Source of the DNA: Paremcibacter congregatus
GTDB lineage: Bacteria; Pseudomonadota; Alphaproteobacteria; Sphingomonadales; Emcibacteraceae
Reading direction: 5' to 3'
DNA: 64,000 nucleotides
Assembly: GCF_006385135.1 (NCBI RefSeq)
Contig: NZ_CP041025.1
Location: forward strand, 1,147,501-1,211,500
Positions 17,701-24,307 of the stretch are shown here, piece after piece (position 1 is the first letter of the stretch; every line of letters starts with the position of its first letter). The notes below the pieces were generated by a model that saw only the letters and a program-made list of their open reading frames with translations, searched no databases and was not told where the DNA came from. A program made the translations under genes and the position numbers.

Positions 17701-17985
17701 GGGGTCGACTATGTTAATCATCCCTTCACCGTGAAGCTGGCGCAATCCGGACGGGAGATCAGGATTTCCGCGGATCAGAATGCGGCAGAAGCCTTGATTG
17801 CAGCGGGTATTCCGGTCGACGTGAAATGTTCGGACGGGCTCTGTGGTGTCTGCGCCTGTGGCCTGCTGGAAGGAGAGGTGGAGCATCGGGATTTCGTGCT
17901 CTCGAAAAAGGATCGCGACCATAAGATTATCCTCTGTTCTTCCCGCGCTGTGGAAGAGGGTGGCATTGTGGTTGTTGATTTATAA
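14758..17985 (+). CDS. reductive-dehalogenase-like protein fused to flavin/2Fe-2S reductase
   Basis: 1075 residues with no Tat signal, so cytoplasmic. Residues 1-290 and 300-555 are two diverged copies of the same module: YKDRPF..YPLE against YKDRRF..YPFE, and VENPYLGRRFGIGAITTTLPL against LNPYLGPRLKSGVITTDMPL. The second carries WAYYSH at 428-433, near where the catalytic Tyr of NpRdhA lies. Two [4Fe-4S] sites follow: FCNNCNKCARECP (about 561-573) and C598 with MCGRCMKTCPW (about 610-620). The C-terminal third is a phthalate-dioxygenase-reductase module: RQYSL flavin motif (about 803), GGGIGITP nucleotide motif (about 870) and a plant-type ferredoxin CSDGLCGVC (about 1023) with a final Cys near 1060. 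This order matches the catabolic fusion BhbA, which removes aryl halides using NAD(P)H and cobalamin. A related non-dehalogenase role cannot be excluded. Confidence 0.85.
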   Translation: MRLFSYKDRPFHLGPYPLENVKRRDGAADLSRIPAMTPLSFRRPQDPLSLVNAMQDYQAMLDAIRDGSVKDQTGEIPDDLAERARHLKSFGYYCDASQAGVCALPKEAILDQAIVNPDIARLADILKHKQTSTLASGVDVVMAELKETMETPASRIDHHSHVIVYLYEFPRDPASGEPGTDWIGEAQLQRAALRAAETTVVISNYIRLLGYEARGHSHSSTDVNLHALAVAAGLGEVRQDENGPYVENPYLGRRFGIGAITTTLPLLPDRPLAPSGITTKWRSHGPAWWLGISTAKSALNQLLYKDRRFKDGAYPFERSQRQETPTTFIDEPRVARVPKRTDMFARALFGDMGRTVQEATKNGNYVRKNPTSFAARRALGAFILIQNGDAAPEVHPAATEAQRNADNVKAALNFLGADAVGISRCPDWAYYSHDAGGAEITPYHQNAISVIIDQGHETMDGASGDDWIACAQSMRAYLRFSLLGGIVAGHIRNLGYSARAHTVMDGEVLQPPLLLLAGLGEVSRIGEVILNPYLGPRLKSGVITTDMPLAHDKPINFGLQNFCNNCNKCARECPSGAITAGPKLMFNGYEIWKSDSQKCTTYRVSQTAGAMCGRCMKTCPWNLEGLFAEAPFRWLATKAPWAARFLAHLDDRLGHGRRNPHKKWWWDLVMENEGPYKKAASANERELQTDLDLKYEDQTLAVYPANLAPPPYPAPFPMDREEGIAAYEKMITPRAYQDRLAKGETQGLAHEFRIPAGPPPVFQVQVVKAERMTDDVTKYEFTSLDGAPLPAFDAGAHIDVAVAPEFFRQYSLSGDPADRARYQIAVLREDEGRGGSKLMHRIFSEGRKVFISPPRNHFPLVEDASKSYLMGGGIGITPMIAMAHRLYALGRDFEVHYSCRSRASAGFLADLATVPWRDNVHLHFSDEGSRVDLGRLFRQTDLTQHIYVCGPDRFMTAVLDAGEAAGWPEENLHREYFAVPEGVDYVNHPFTVKLAQSGREIRISADQNAAEALIAAGIPVDVKCSDGLCGVCACGLLEGEVEHRDFVLSKKDRDHKIILCSSRAVEEGGIVVVDL

Positions 17986-17992
17986 TTCGAAT
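17985..17992. promoter_or_regulatory. ATTCGAAT palindrome upstream of the arsR promoter
   Basis: Perfect 8-bp palindrome overlapping the end of the dehalogenase-like gene, 15 bases upstream of the arsR -35. A related palindrome ATTCTAGAAT lies upstream of the permease gene (18417-18426). Together they may be sites for the ArsR-family protein. Confidence 0.4.
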
Positions 17993-18007
17993 ATACTAGA
18001 ACAGTAG

Positions 18008-18036
18008 TTGACAGCGATAATCCCTTTTGCTATAAG
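18008..18036 (+). promoter_or_regulatory. sigma-70-type promoter of the ArsR gene, probably leaderless
   Basis: Consensus TTGACA at 18008-18013, a 17-bp spacer, and TATAAG at 18031-18036. The expected transcription start, about seven bases on, falls on the ATG at 18043, so the mRNA would have essentially no 5' leader. Confidence 0.75.
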
Positions 18037-18042
18037 GCGGCT

Positions 18043-18336
18043 ATGGAACTTGAGAAAATAGCACAATGCCTGGCGGAGCTGGGCCATTCGAAGAGATTGC
18101 AGGCCTATCAGTTATTGGTCCGTGCCGGTGATGAGGGGTTGACCGTTGGCGAAATTCAACGCCATCTGGACATGCCGAAATCCACGTTCTCCCATCATAT
18201 CGACCGGCTCAGTCGCGTCGATCTGATTTCACAGGAGCGGGAGGGGCGGATTATACGCTGTCGGGCCAATTTTGGTGCGATGCGGAACATTGTCGACTTT
18301 CTTTCGAAGGAATGCTGTAGCGGTATTTTCACTTAG
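18043..18336 (+). CDS. ArsR-family HTH regulator
   Basis: 97 residues. The winged HTH is complete: LAELGHSKRLQAYQLL, then GLTVGEIQRHLDMPKSTFSHHIDRLSRVDLI with the recognition helix, then a wing containing EREGRIIRCRA. The family's classical metal-box ELCVCDL is absent, but a vicinal Cys pair (ECCSG) lies at the extreme C-terminus and could bind arsenite or another soft metal. A strong promoter sits directly upstream and an ArsP-like permease follows. Regulation of that permease is therefore the simplest reading; it might also act on the upstream fusion gene. Confidence 0.88.
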   Translation: MELEKIAQCLAELGHSKRLQAYQLLVRAGDEGLTVGEIQRHLDMPKSTFSHHIDRLSRVDLISQEREGRIIRCRANFGAMRNIVDFLSKECCSGIFT

Positions 18337-18416
18337 GCCGTTCTAAGATGAAGCAGGTGTTCCGGGCTGCGGTGTTGCGGAAGTCATCCTGTTTTTTTAC
18401 ATCTAATAGTACGATA

Positions 18417-18426
18417 ATTCTAGAAT
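18417..18426. promoter_or_regulatory. ATTCTAGAAT palindrome upstream of the permease gene
   Basis: Perfect 10-bp palindrome 12 bases before the permease start and 80 bases after the ArsR stop, suitable as a dimer operator. The 101-base gap otherwise holds no obvious terminator. Confidence 0.45.
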
Positions 18427-18437
18427 AATGGGAATTT

Positions 18438-19490
18438 ATGATGAATGAAATATATGAACAAGATATTCTGGCGCGAAAGCCTTTCAATCCGTTCAGAATT
18501 TTACGCCGATGGGATAAAGTGGTTCTGGCGATACTCCTGATTACGCTTGTCTTGGCGTTGACGTCACAGCAGCAGGCGCTGAATAGTGTCACTGGGACCG
18601 GTCTGTCGCTTTTATCCGTTGCGCCCTTTATTCTGTTGTCCGTATTGCTGGCCGCTTATATCAAGGCTACGGGCCTGGATCAGCAGATTGCCCGGGCCTT
18701 TAGTTATTCGCCGGTCAGGTCAATATTCTTTGCCGCCATTCTCGGGGCTTTGTCGCCTTTCTGCTCCTGTGGTGTGATCCCGATCATAGCCGGATTGTTG
18801 ATTTCCGGTGTGCCGCTGGCGCCGGTGATGGCTTTTTGGCTCGCGTCTCCGCTGATGGACCCCGAGATGTTTATTCTGACCTCGGCCGTCATGGGTTTTG
18901 ATTTTGCCGTGGTCAAGACAATTGCCGCCCTGGGTATCGCCTTGTTCGCTGGGTTTGTGATTCATTTTTTCCGGCATCTGCCGATGTTTCAAACTGTTTT
19001 GCGCGAGGGTTACGCCAGCGGGTGTGGCGGTCCGAAGGCTCCGGAGAGCGGCGTCATATCTCTTAAATTCTGGCAAGAAAAGGCCCGCCTGGCGGAGTTT
19101 AAGAAGCAGAGCCTCTCTACGGGCTGGTTTTTGGCGAAATGGTTGACGCTGGCGTTTTTGCTGGAAAGCATCATGCTGCGTTATTTGCCGGCGAACGGGG
19201 TTGCAGCGCATCTGAATGGGGATCAATGGTGGACCCTTCCCCTCAGTGCTTTGGTAGGTATTCCGGCTTACCTGAATGGCTATGCCGCCCTGCCGACCCT
19301 GTCTGCTTTGCTGGACAAGGGGATGGACCCGAGCGCCGGCCTGACGTTTGTCATTGCCGGGGGCGCAACAAGCATTCCTGCGGCGATGGCGGTATTTTCT
19401 CTGGTGAAAAAGAAGGTATTTGCGGCCTATATCGTTTTCGCCCTCAGCGGTGCGATCCTGTCGGGCGTGCTTCTGGGGCCTTTGTTATAA
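18438..19490 (+). CDS. ArsP/YraQ-like permease (DUF318)
   Basis: 350 residues with about eight hydrophobic helices. The family signature SPFCSCGVIPI appears near residue 110, followed by MAFWLASPLMDPEMF; a large charged loop lies near 190-215. The second half repeats the fold, with NGYAALPTLSALLDKG and VIAGGATSIPAAMA. Permeases of this group include ArsP, which exports trivalent organoarsenicals such as methylarsenite and roxarsone(III) using the conserved Cys. The adjacent ArsR-type gene supports a metalloid or thiol-reactive substrate. A second ATG at 18441 is an alternative start. Confidence 0.85.
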   Translation: MMNEIYEQDILARKPFNPFRILRRWDKVVLAILLITLVLALTSQQQALNSVTGTGLSLLSVAPFILLSVLLAAYIKATGLDQQIARAFSYSPVRSIFFAAILGALSPFCSCGVIPIIAGLLISGVPLAPVMAFWLASPLMDPEMFILTSAVMGFDFAVVKTIAALGIALFAGFVIHFFRHLPMFQTVLREGYASGCGGPKAPESGVISLKFWQEKARLAEFKKQSLSTGWFLAKWLTLAFLLESIMLRYLPANGVAAHLNGDQWWTLPLSALVGIPAYLNGYAALPTLSALLDKGMDPSAGLTFVIAGGATSIPAAMAVFSLVKKKVFAAYIVFALSGAILSGVLLGPLL

Positions 19491-19569
19491 GGTTTTTTTA
19501 TGTTGGGTGAAGATGAAAGACTGGGGGGACGGAAAGATGGCGGTTAAAGATGCGCGAACCGGCAGGCGT

Positions 19570-20862
19570 TCAAGATATGTTTTCGTAACGGGATTCTTGT
19601 GGGGCGATCCGATATGAGGGCAACCATACGCGGGCGCTGGTTCCGATATGAAGTTGACTGTCGATTTCCAACGTGCCGTCATGCATTTCAATCAGGGCTT
19701 TGACGAGGGGCAGGCCGAGGCCGGTGCCTTCATAATTCCGGTTGAGGCCGCTGTCCACTTGAGAAAAAGGCGCCAGGGCTTTGGGGACGTCTTCTTTGGC
19801 CATGCCAATCCCGTCATCTTTGACTTCCAGGGTAAAGCCGTCTTCGGGGACATAAGATGCGATGATCTCAATGGTGCCATACTGGTTGGTGAATTTCACA
19901 GAATTTGACAGAAGATTCAAAAGGATCTGTTTGAAACGCCGCTCGTCAACGAAAAGATCTATGAACTGGAAGTGATCCAGATCGGTTTTAATGACGAGGT
20001 CTTTATCAGCAATGCGCTGTCGCATGATGGATAGGGTCGGATCGATCATTTTCTGCAGAGAAATATGTTCTTCATCCAGCTTGATTTTATTGGCCTCTAC
20101 CTTTGATAGGTCGAGAATGTCATTAATGATGCTCAGGAGGTGAACCGCGGAATCATTGATGTCTGTTGAATATTCCTTAAAACATTCAATCGGTCGATTT
20201 CCAATCATGCCACTTTTCATGATATCGGAGAAGCCGATGATGGCATTCAGCGGGGTTCTGAGTTCGTGGCTCATATTGGCGAGAAAGTGACTTTTGGCCT
20301 GATTGGCAATCTCTGCTTTCTCCTTGGCTGTTTTGAGCTTTTCCTGAATGCTGGCGCTTTTGACGACTTCTTTTTCTAACTGGGCGATGGTGTCTTGCAG
20401 TTGCCGGGTTTTATCATGGATCATAGTCTCCTGGTGGCTGTTAATGACCATGATTTCTTCCTGAAGCTGTTTTTGCCGCAACAGGTTGTTGGCGCGGGAA
20501 AGGGCGGCCGCAAAGATAATTGGTTTCGTGATATAATCGTTTGCGCCTTTTTCAAAGGCTTCGAGGATACTGTTCTTGTCTGTTCTTGCTGTTGCAATAA
20601 TGATAGGGAGCTGCAAGGGGTTGTAGGTTTTTCGGATTTCTTCGAGGACTTCGTAACCGCTCATTCCCGGCATCATCAGATCAAGAAAAATCAGATCAAC
20701 TTTCCGGGTCCTGACGACCTCAAGCGCCTTAAGGCCGTTTTCTACGCTGATGGTGGCAATTTCTTCCCGTTCCAGCCAGCGGCACAGAATTTCCCGATTA
20801 TCTGCATTATCATCAACAACGAGGATAACCGGCTCCTTATCGTTTCCCTGCTGCGCTGCCAT
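19570..20862 (-). CDS. REC-first histidine kinase (response regulator/sensor kinase fusion)
   Basis: 430 residues from ATG 20862; an ATG at 20922 would add 20 poorly conserved-looking residues, and neither start has a strong ribosome-binding site. The receiver is N-terminal (DDNADN, phospho-Asp in IFLDLMMPG). A coiled coil of about 70 residues follows, then HisKA with [16 protein letters not shown] and HATPase with DDGIGMA and GTGLGLPL. It has no membrane segment or PAS domain, so it is cytosolic and takes its input from phosphorylation of the receiver. No partner kinase or regulator is adjacent. Such proteins work as intermediate nodes in multi-step phosphorelays. Confidence 0.9.
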   Translation of the reverse strand: MAAQQGNDKEPVILVVDDNADNREILCRWLEREEIATISVENGLKALEVVRTRKVDLIFLDLMMPGMSGYEVLEEIRKTYNPLQLPIIIATARTDKNSILEAFEKGANDYITKPIIFAAALSRANNLLRQKQLQEEIMVINSHQETMIHDKTRQLQDTIAQLEKEVVKSASIQEKLKTAKEKAEIANQAKSHFLANMSHELRTPLNAIIGFSDIMKSGMIGNRPIECFKEYSTDINDSAVHLLSIINDILDLSKVEANKIKLDEEHISLQKMIDPTLSIMRQRIADKDLVIKTDLDHFQFIDLFVDERRFKQILLNLLSNSVKFTNQYGTIEIIASYVPEDGFTLEVKDDGIGMAKEDVPKALAPFSQVDSGLNRNYEGTGLGLPLVKALIEMHDGTLEIDSQLHIGTSARVWLPSYRIAPQESRYENIS

Positions 20863-21233
20863 AGATCTTTTTTTCCAACTCGGTATTATATGCACCTCAC
20901 CATCAGCCAAATCCGCCGCCATAACTGCTTATGTGATGGCAATGGGAGAGGGGTGTGTCATATCTATATATATTTGTATCATATTATATGGGTTAAATTA
21001 AATATTCCTTAATTGCCAGAGGGCGTCTTTTTATTGGTGTAATTGTTTGCAGGGCGCAGAATGCCTGGGTTTGTTCAAAATAATGAACGTGTATATGCAA
21101 GGGATAATACCATCATACGGACGTAATGTTGAACATATTATAAGGATACTTATAAAATGGATTCGGTGGTCTTCGGTCCTCCGGTGTCAGGGAGGCATAA
21201 TTACGCTGTTATTATAGGGAGTTAGTTCGGGAA
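20863..21233. other. 371-base intergenic region, no gene seen
   Basis: AT-rich stretch between the kinase and tRNA-Ser, including TATATATA-like runs at 20960-20990. No reading frame with coding character and no strong hairpin was found. It must hold the kinase promoter (minus strand) and the end of the tRNA transcript. Confidence 0.5.
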
Positions 21234-21321
21234 TGGAGGAGAGGAAGGGATTCGAACCCTCGAGAGCTTGCGCCCAACACGCTTTCCAGGCGTGCGCCTT
21301 AAACCACTCGGCCACCTCTCC
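21234..21321 (-). tRNA. tRNA-Ser (anticodon GGA)
   Basis: 88 nt including an encoded CCA (complement of TGG at 21234-21236). The acceptor stem GGAGAGG/CCTCTCC is perfect, the anticodon stem CACGC/GCGTG encloses CTGGAAA (anticodon GGA), the variable arm is long as in class II tRNAs, and the T arm is GAGGG-TTCGAAT-CCCTT. The base at position 73 reads U, not the G that serves as a serine identity element in E. coli. Confidence 0.93.
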
Positions 21322-21483
21322 GGTACCATTTGCAGGTGAGTGATGGCGCAATATACCGATCTGGAAACAGGATGCAAGTCATGATCGCCAATAATTCATA
21401 TTTTTGCCGTTTTTTCCTTCTATTTTCCTAAAATCGTGGTCCGTGCTAAACTGTGAGCGTGGAAAAAAAAGAGAGGTGGCGCC

Positions 21484-21783
21484 ATGATGATTTTTCGTTA
21501 TGGGGGATATGTCTTGTTTTTTGGCGCAGTCTTGGTTCTCGGGATTGAAGTTTTGCGGTATTCTGAACATAACGCATGGCATCTCGTAACCCTGGAACAG
21601 GCGTGGCGCAGTTTTGGTGCAGAAGGATTGGATCATGCGGCGGAATGGGTGGTAAATGGCCCGTTCCCTGGGGTGTGGGAGGATGTAATGCTGCGCCTTC
21701 TTGATCTGCCACTGCTGCTGGTGATGGCGATCGGGGCATTGATTTTGCTGTTTGTCAGCCGCCGGGGACCTTCGGTGCATTGA
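21484..21783 (+). CDS. small hypothetical protein with two membrane helices
   Basis: 99 residues, preceded by GAGAGG at 21471-21476. The first helix is YGGYVLFFGAVLVLGIEVL (about 6-24), an amphipathic middle part holds LEQAWRSFGAEG, and the second helix is PLLLVMAIGALILLFV (about 76-91). I do not recognise a family. It may belong to a group of conserved small alphaproteobacterial membrane proteins, but no function can be given. It is not in an obvious operon; rpmF with its own promoter follows 165 bases on. Confidence 0.7.
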   Translation: MMIFRYGGYVLFFGAVLVLGIEVLRYSEHNAWHLVTLEQAWRSFGAEGLDHAAEWVVNGPFPGVWEDVMLRLLDLPLLLVMAIGALILLFVSRRGPSVH

Positions 21784-21808
21784 TTGGCTAAAATGAATCA
21801 AGAAGTGC

Positions 21809-21837
21809 TTGACATTAGAGGCCCATTTAACGATAAG
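21809..21837 (+). promoter_or_regulatory. promoter of rpmF
   Basis: TTGACA (21809-21814), 17-bp spacer, GATAAG (21832-21837), about 110 bases upstream of the rpmF ATG. Confidence 0.65.
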
Positions 21838-21948
21838 ACACTGTTTTTGAGATTCATGGCTTCTGGACAGAATATGTCAGAGGCCCTGATGGTGTTTATA
21901 AATTAAGCATACATCATAAAAATTGATGAAGTTAGTTAGGATAAGAAA

Positions 21949-22134
21949 ATGGCTGTTCCTAAAAGGAAAGTATCACCACACCGTCGTGGTAACCGTCGTT
22001 CACACGATAGCTTGAGTGTCGATACATATGTAGAAGACAATGAAAGCGGTGAGCTGCGTCGTCGTCATCATATTGACCTGAGCACAGGGAAATACCGTGG
22101 ACGTCAGATTCTGGAACCAAACGATAACTACTAA
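21949..22134 (+). CDS. rpmF: 50S ribosomal protein L32
   Basis: 61 residues, the normal size. It begins [17 protein letters not shown], the universal L32 start, and continues with a C-terminal [11 protein letters not shown]. The Cys pair of zinc-binding L32 variants is absent, as is usual in alphaproteobacteria. It is a component of the large ribosomal subunit near the peptidyl-transferase exit region. It is monocistronic here, with a promoter at 21809-21837 and a terminator at 22176-22208. Confidence 0.97.
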   Translation: MAVPKRKVSPHRRGNRRSHDSLSVDTYVEDNESGELRRRHHIDLSTGKYRGRQILEPNDNY

Positions 22135-22175
22135 GTAGATATCGGGGTTTCCTGAAGTTCCCCATACAGAATTTT

Positions 22176-22208
22176 AAAAGCCGGTTGGAGAAATCCCGCC
22201 GGTTTTTT
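22176..22208 (+). terminator. intrinsic terminator after rpmF
   Basis: AAAAGCCGG (22176-22184) pairs with CCGGTTTTTT (22199-22208) with one G-U, ending in six T. Confidence 0.8.
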
Positions 22209-22348
22209 CTGTTACTCTGTTGGGGCAGGCGAAAAAAAGCGGTTCATCTCGACTCGCCCTGGCGGGAGAAGTGGTGGCGTTATGGTCGCGATACCCCCCC
22301 TTTCAATGGAGGAATATGGTGTAAATCCCATTTGTGTCTTGCCGAACG

Positions 22349-22499
22349 CCTCTGTGGACCTTACATAAGGGGGGACGGGTTCTGCCCTGTGCGTAGTTTA
22401 CTTTATCCCTGGGGCGATAATCATTCCGAAGGGAGCTGTCCCTGTCCGGGCCCTGGTCCGGATATTATGGCGCCCACCTGTTTAACCAGGTTCCGGAGG
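22349..22499 (+). ncRNA. ssrS: 6S RNA
   Basis: No protein family was recognised here and the region folds strongly. A closing stem forms between CCTCTGTGGACC (22349-22360) and GGTTCCGGAGG (22489-22499) with one bulged U. A long internal helix pairs GGGCGATAAT (22412-22421) with ATTAT and CGCCC (22464-22475), and two smaller hairpins sit inside (AGGGA-GCTG-TCCCT, TCCGG-N8-CCGGA). The 3' segment GGCGCCCACCTG and the location directly upstream of the 5-formyl-THF cyclo-ligase gene are both typical of alphaproteobacterial 6S RNA. That RNA binds sigma-70 RNA polymerase as a promoter mimic. Ends are approximate; an extra ACCTG/CAGGT 3' hairpin competes with the closing stem. Confidence 0.8.
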
Positions 22500-22567
22500 A
22501 TACAACTGAATTACGGCAGCGATGGTCCCGTCACCGAATTCTATAATTTCGCTTGAAGAAAGCCGAC

Positions 22568-23173
22568 ATGAAACAAAAAAAAGCCGCCTTGCGCCAGGAA
22601 ATGAAAGCGCGTCGCGCCACGCTGCAGCAGCAGCTCGGAGCCTCGGCCCCGCGACAAATTGCTTCCCGGTTGTTGATGTTGCCTGAAATGGCGGGCACCG
22701 TGCAAAAAGGCATTAAGGCCGAGCGCAATGAATCCTCGATTGTGGCGGGGTTTTATCCCATCCAGTCAGAAATTGATTGTCTGTTTCTCCTGAAAGCGTT
22801 GAATGCCGTGCAATGGCGCTGTGCCCTGCCGGTGATGAGCGGGGTGAGCAAGCATCTGGCGTTTAAGGAATGGGATCTGGAGGAAGAGTTGAAAGAAGGT
22901 GCTTACGGCACCCGTGAGCCATTGTCGGATATGCTCTATGTGATGCCGGATGTGGTTCTGGTGCCTTTGCTGGCGTTTGATGAGACCGGCCACCGTCTCG
23001 GCTATGGGGGGGGCTACTACGACCGTACCCTTGATATCTACCGCGAGAAGGGTCATTCCTTCACCGCCATTGGCGTGGCGTTTGAAGGTCAGAAACAGGA
23101 CAGTCTGCCGGTGAGCAAGCAGGATCAGCCACTGGATATTATTGTAACTGAAGAGAAAGTATACCGACCGTGA
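22568..23173 (+). CDS. fau: 5-formyltetrahydrofolate cyclo-ligase
   Basis: 201 residues from ATG 22568, preceded by GAAGAAAG. The N-terminal basic helix KKAALRQEMKARR, the middle VPLLAFDETGHRLGYGGGYYDRTL (nucleotide/folate site) and the C-terminal VTEEKVY are diagnostic. The enzyme uses ATP to convert 5-formyl-THF to 5,10-methenyl-THF, salvaging a storage folate that inhibits other folate enzymes. The gene next to 6S RNA is the conserved ygfA/fau arrangement. Its stop overlaps the ymdB start by four bases. Confidence 0.95.
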   Translation: MKQKKAALRQEMKARRATLQQQLGASAPRQIASRLLMLPEMAGTVQKGIKAERNESSIVAGFYPIQSEIDCLFLLKALNAVQWRCALPVMSGVSKHLAFKEWDLEEELKEGAYGTREPLSDMLYVMPDVVLVPLLAFDETGHRLGYGGGYYDRTLDIYREKGHSFTAIGVAFEGQKQDSLPVSKQDQPLDIIVTEEKVYRP

Positions 23174-23985
23174 GAGTTTTATATCTGGGTGATATTGTGG
23201 GCCGGTCCGGCCGGGCGCTGGCGGTGGAGAAAATCCCCGAATTGCGCAAATCCCTGCGTCTGGATTTTGTCGTTGTTAACGGCGAGAATGCCGCGGCAGG
23301 CTTTGGCATCACGGAGAAAATATCGGACGAACTTTTTACGGCGGGTGTCGATGTGATCAGCACTGGCAACCATATCTGGGACCAAAAAGAAACCAAGAAC
23401 CATATTGCCGGTGAAAAACGTCTGATCCGGCCGTTGAATTTTCCTGTTGGCACGCCGGGACGGGGCAGCACCATTGTTCAGGACGCCCGCGGGCGCAAGA
23501 TGCTGGTGATCAATGTCATGGGCCGGATTTTCATGGACCCGCTGGATGATCCCTTTGCGGCGGTCGAGGCGGAACTGAATAAATACGCGTTGGGCAGCAC
23601 GGTGCAGTTTATCCTGGTTGATATTCACGGTGAAGCAACGTCTGAGAAAATGGCCATGGGGCAATTCTGTGATGGACGGACCTCTCTGGTTGTCGGCACC
23701 CACAGCCATATTCCGACGGCGGATGCGCAGATTTTTGATGGCGGCACCGCCTATCAGACCGATGCGGGCATGTGCGGCGACTATAACAGTGTAATCGGCA
23801 TGGATAAGGCCGAGCCCCTGCAGCGCTTCACCCGCAAGATGTCGACCGGCCGCTTCAGTCCGGCGGTGGGACCAGGCACCCTCTGCGGTGTTTTTGTAGA
23901 GACGGACGATAAAACCGGTCTCGCCAAACGGGTCGAACCCCTGCGTCTCGGGGCGCGGCTGCATGAGCATATGCCAATCGCATGA
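23170..23985 (+). CDS. YmdB-family metallophosphoesterase
   Basis: 271 residues from GTG 23170, overlapping fau by four bases. Metal ligands are visible in order: LGDIVGRSGR (D8), VVNGENAA, STGNHIWDQKE, DIHGEATSEK, GTHSHIPTAD. This is the TIGR00282 family; Bacillus YmdB is a cyclic-nucleotide phosphodiesterase that influences biofilm and sporulation decisions. The role in alphaproteobacteria is not established, and the pairing with fau is common and probably only transcriptional. Confidence 0.92.
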   Translation: MRVLYLGDIVGRSGRALAVEKIPELRKSLRLDFVVVNGENAAAGFGITEKISDELFTAGVDVISTGNHIWDQKETKNHIAGEKRLIRPLNFPVGTPGRGSTIVQDARGRKMLVINVMGRIFMDPLDDPFAAVEAELNKYALGSTVQFILVDIHGEATSEKMAMGQFCDGRTSLVVGTHSHIPTADAQIFDGGTAYQTDAGMCGDYNSVIGMDKAEPLQRFTRKMSTGRFSPAVGPGTLCGVFVETDDKTGLAKRVEPLRLGARLHEHMPIA

Positions 23986-24010
23986 ATTTTCAAATAATCT
24001 CGTCGGGGTC

Positions 24011-24039
24011 TCGACAGCCCGCAATGTCCCTGCTATAGG
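24011..24039 (+). promoter_or_regulatory. promoter of the riboswitch-ribH transcript
   Basis: TCGACA (24011-24016), 17-bp spacer, TATAGG (24034-24039), about 30 bases before the FMN aptamer. Confidence 0.6.
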
Positions 24040-24067
24040 AGTAGCGTCCCCGCATGGTGTGGGGGCT

Positions 24068-24215
24068 GTTCTCAGGGCGGGGTGAAATTCCCCACCGGCG
24101 GTGAGGGGCCGAATGTCCCACAGCCCGCGAGCGCCTTCCGGACGCACTGTTCAGAAGGGTCAGCAGATCTGGTGTAACTCCAGAGCCGACGGTATAGTCC
24201 GGATGGTAGAGAATG
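24068..24215 (+). promoter_or_regulatory. FMN riboswitch (RFN element)
   Basis: The conserved aptamer segments appear in order: GTTCTCAGGGCGGGGTGAAA, CCCACCGGCGGT, AGCCCGCGAGCG, GGTCAGCAGATCTGGTG, CTCCAGAGCCGACGGT, ATAGTCCGGATGGTAGAGAA. The P1 closing stem pairs GTTCTC with GAGAAT. A short CGCCT/AGGCG hairpin (24231-24247) followed by a T run at 24259-24263 lies between aptamer and ribH and may be the expression platform. Confidence 0.96.
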
Positions 24216-24307
24216 AAAATAGGGACGGGACGCCTAGTGATCAGGCGGTCTGTGACTGTTTTTGTACGCCTTGGTTCTGTTTTTTTGTCTTTTAGAAGGA
24301 GCAAACC

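Noticed and set aside
14758-17985. Interpretation as an epoxyqueuosine reductase (QueG)
   Set aside because: QueG is about 350 residues without a duplicated module or reductase fusion; length and domain order fit BhbA-type enzymes better. A tree would settle it.
22185-22556. 123-codon plus-strand frame after rpmF
   Set aside because: It contains many Trp/Cys/Pro and no recognisable protein; the region folds as 6S RNA.
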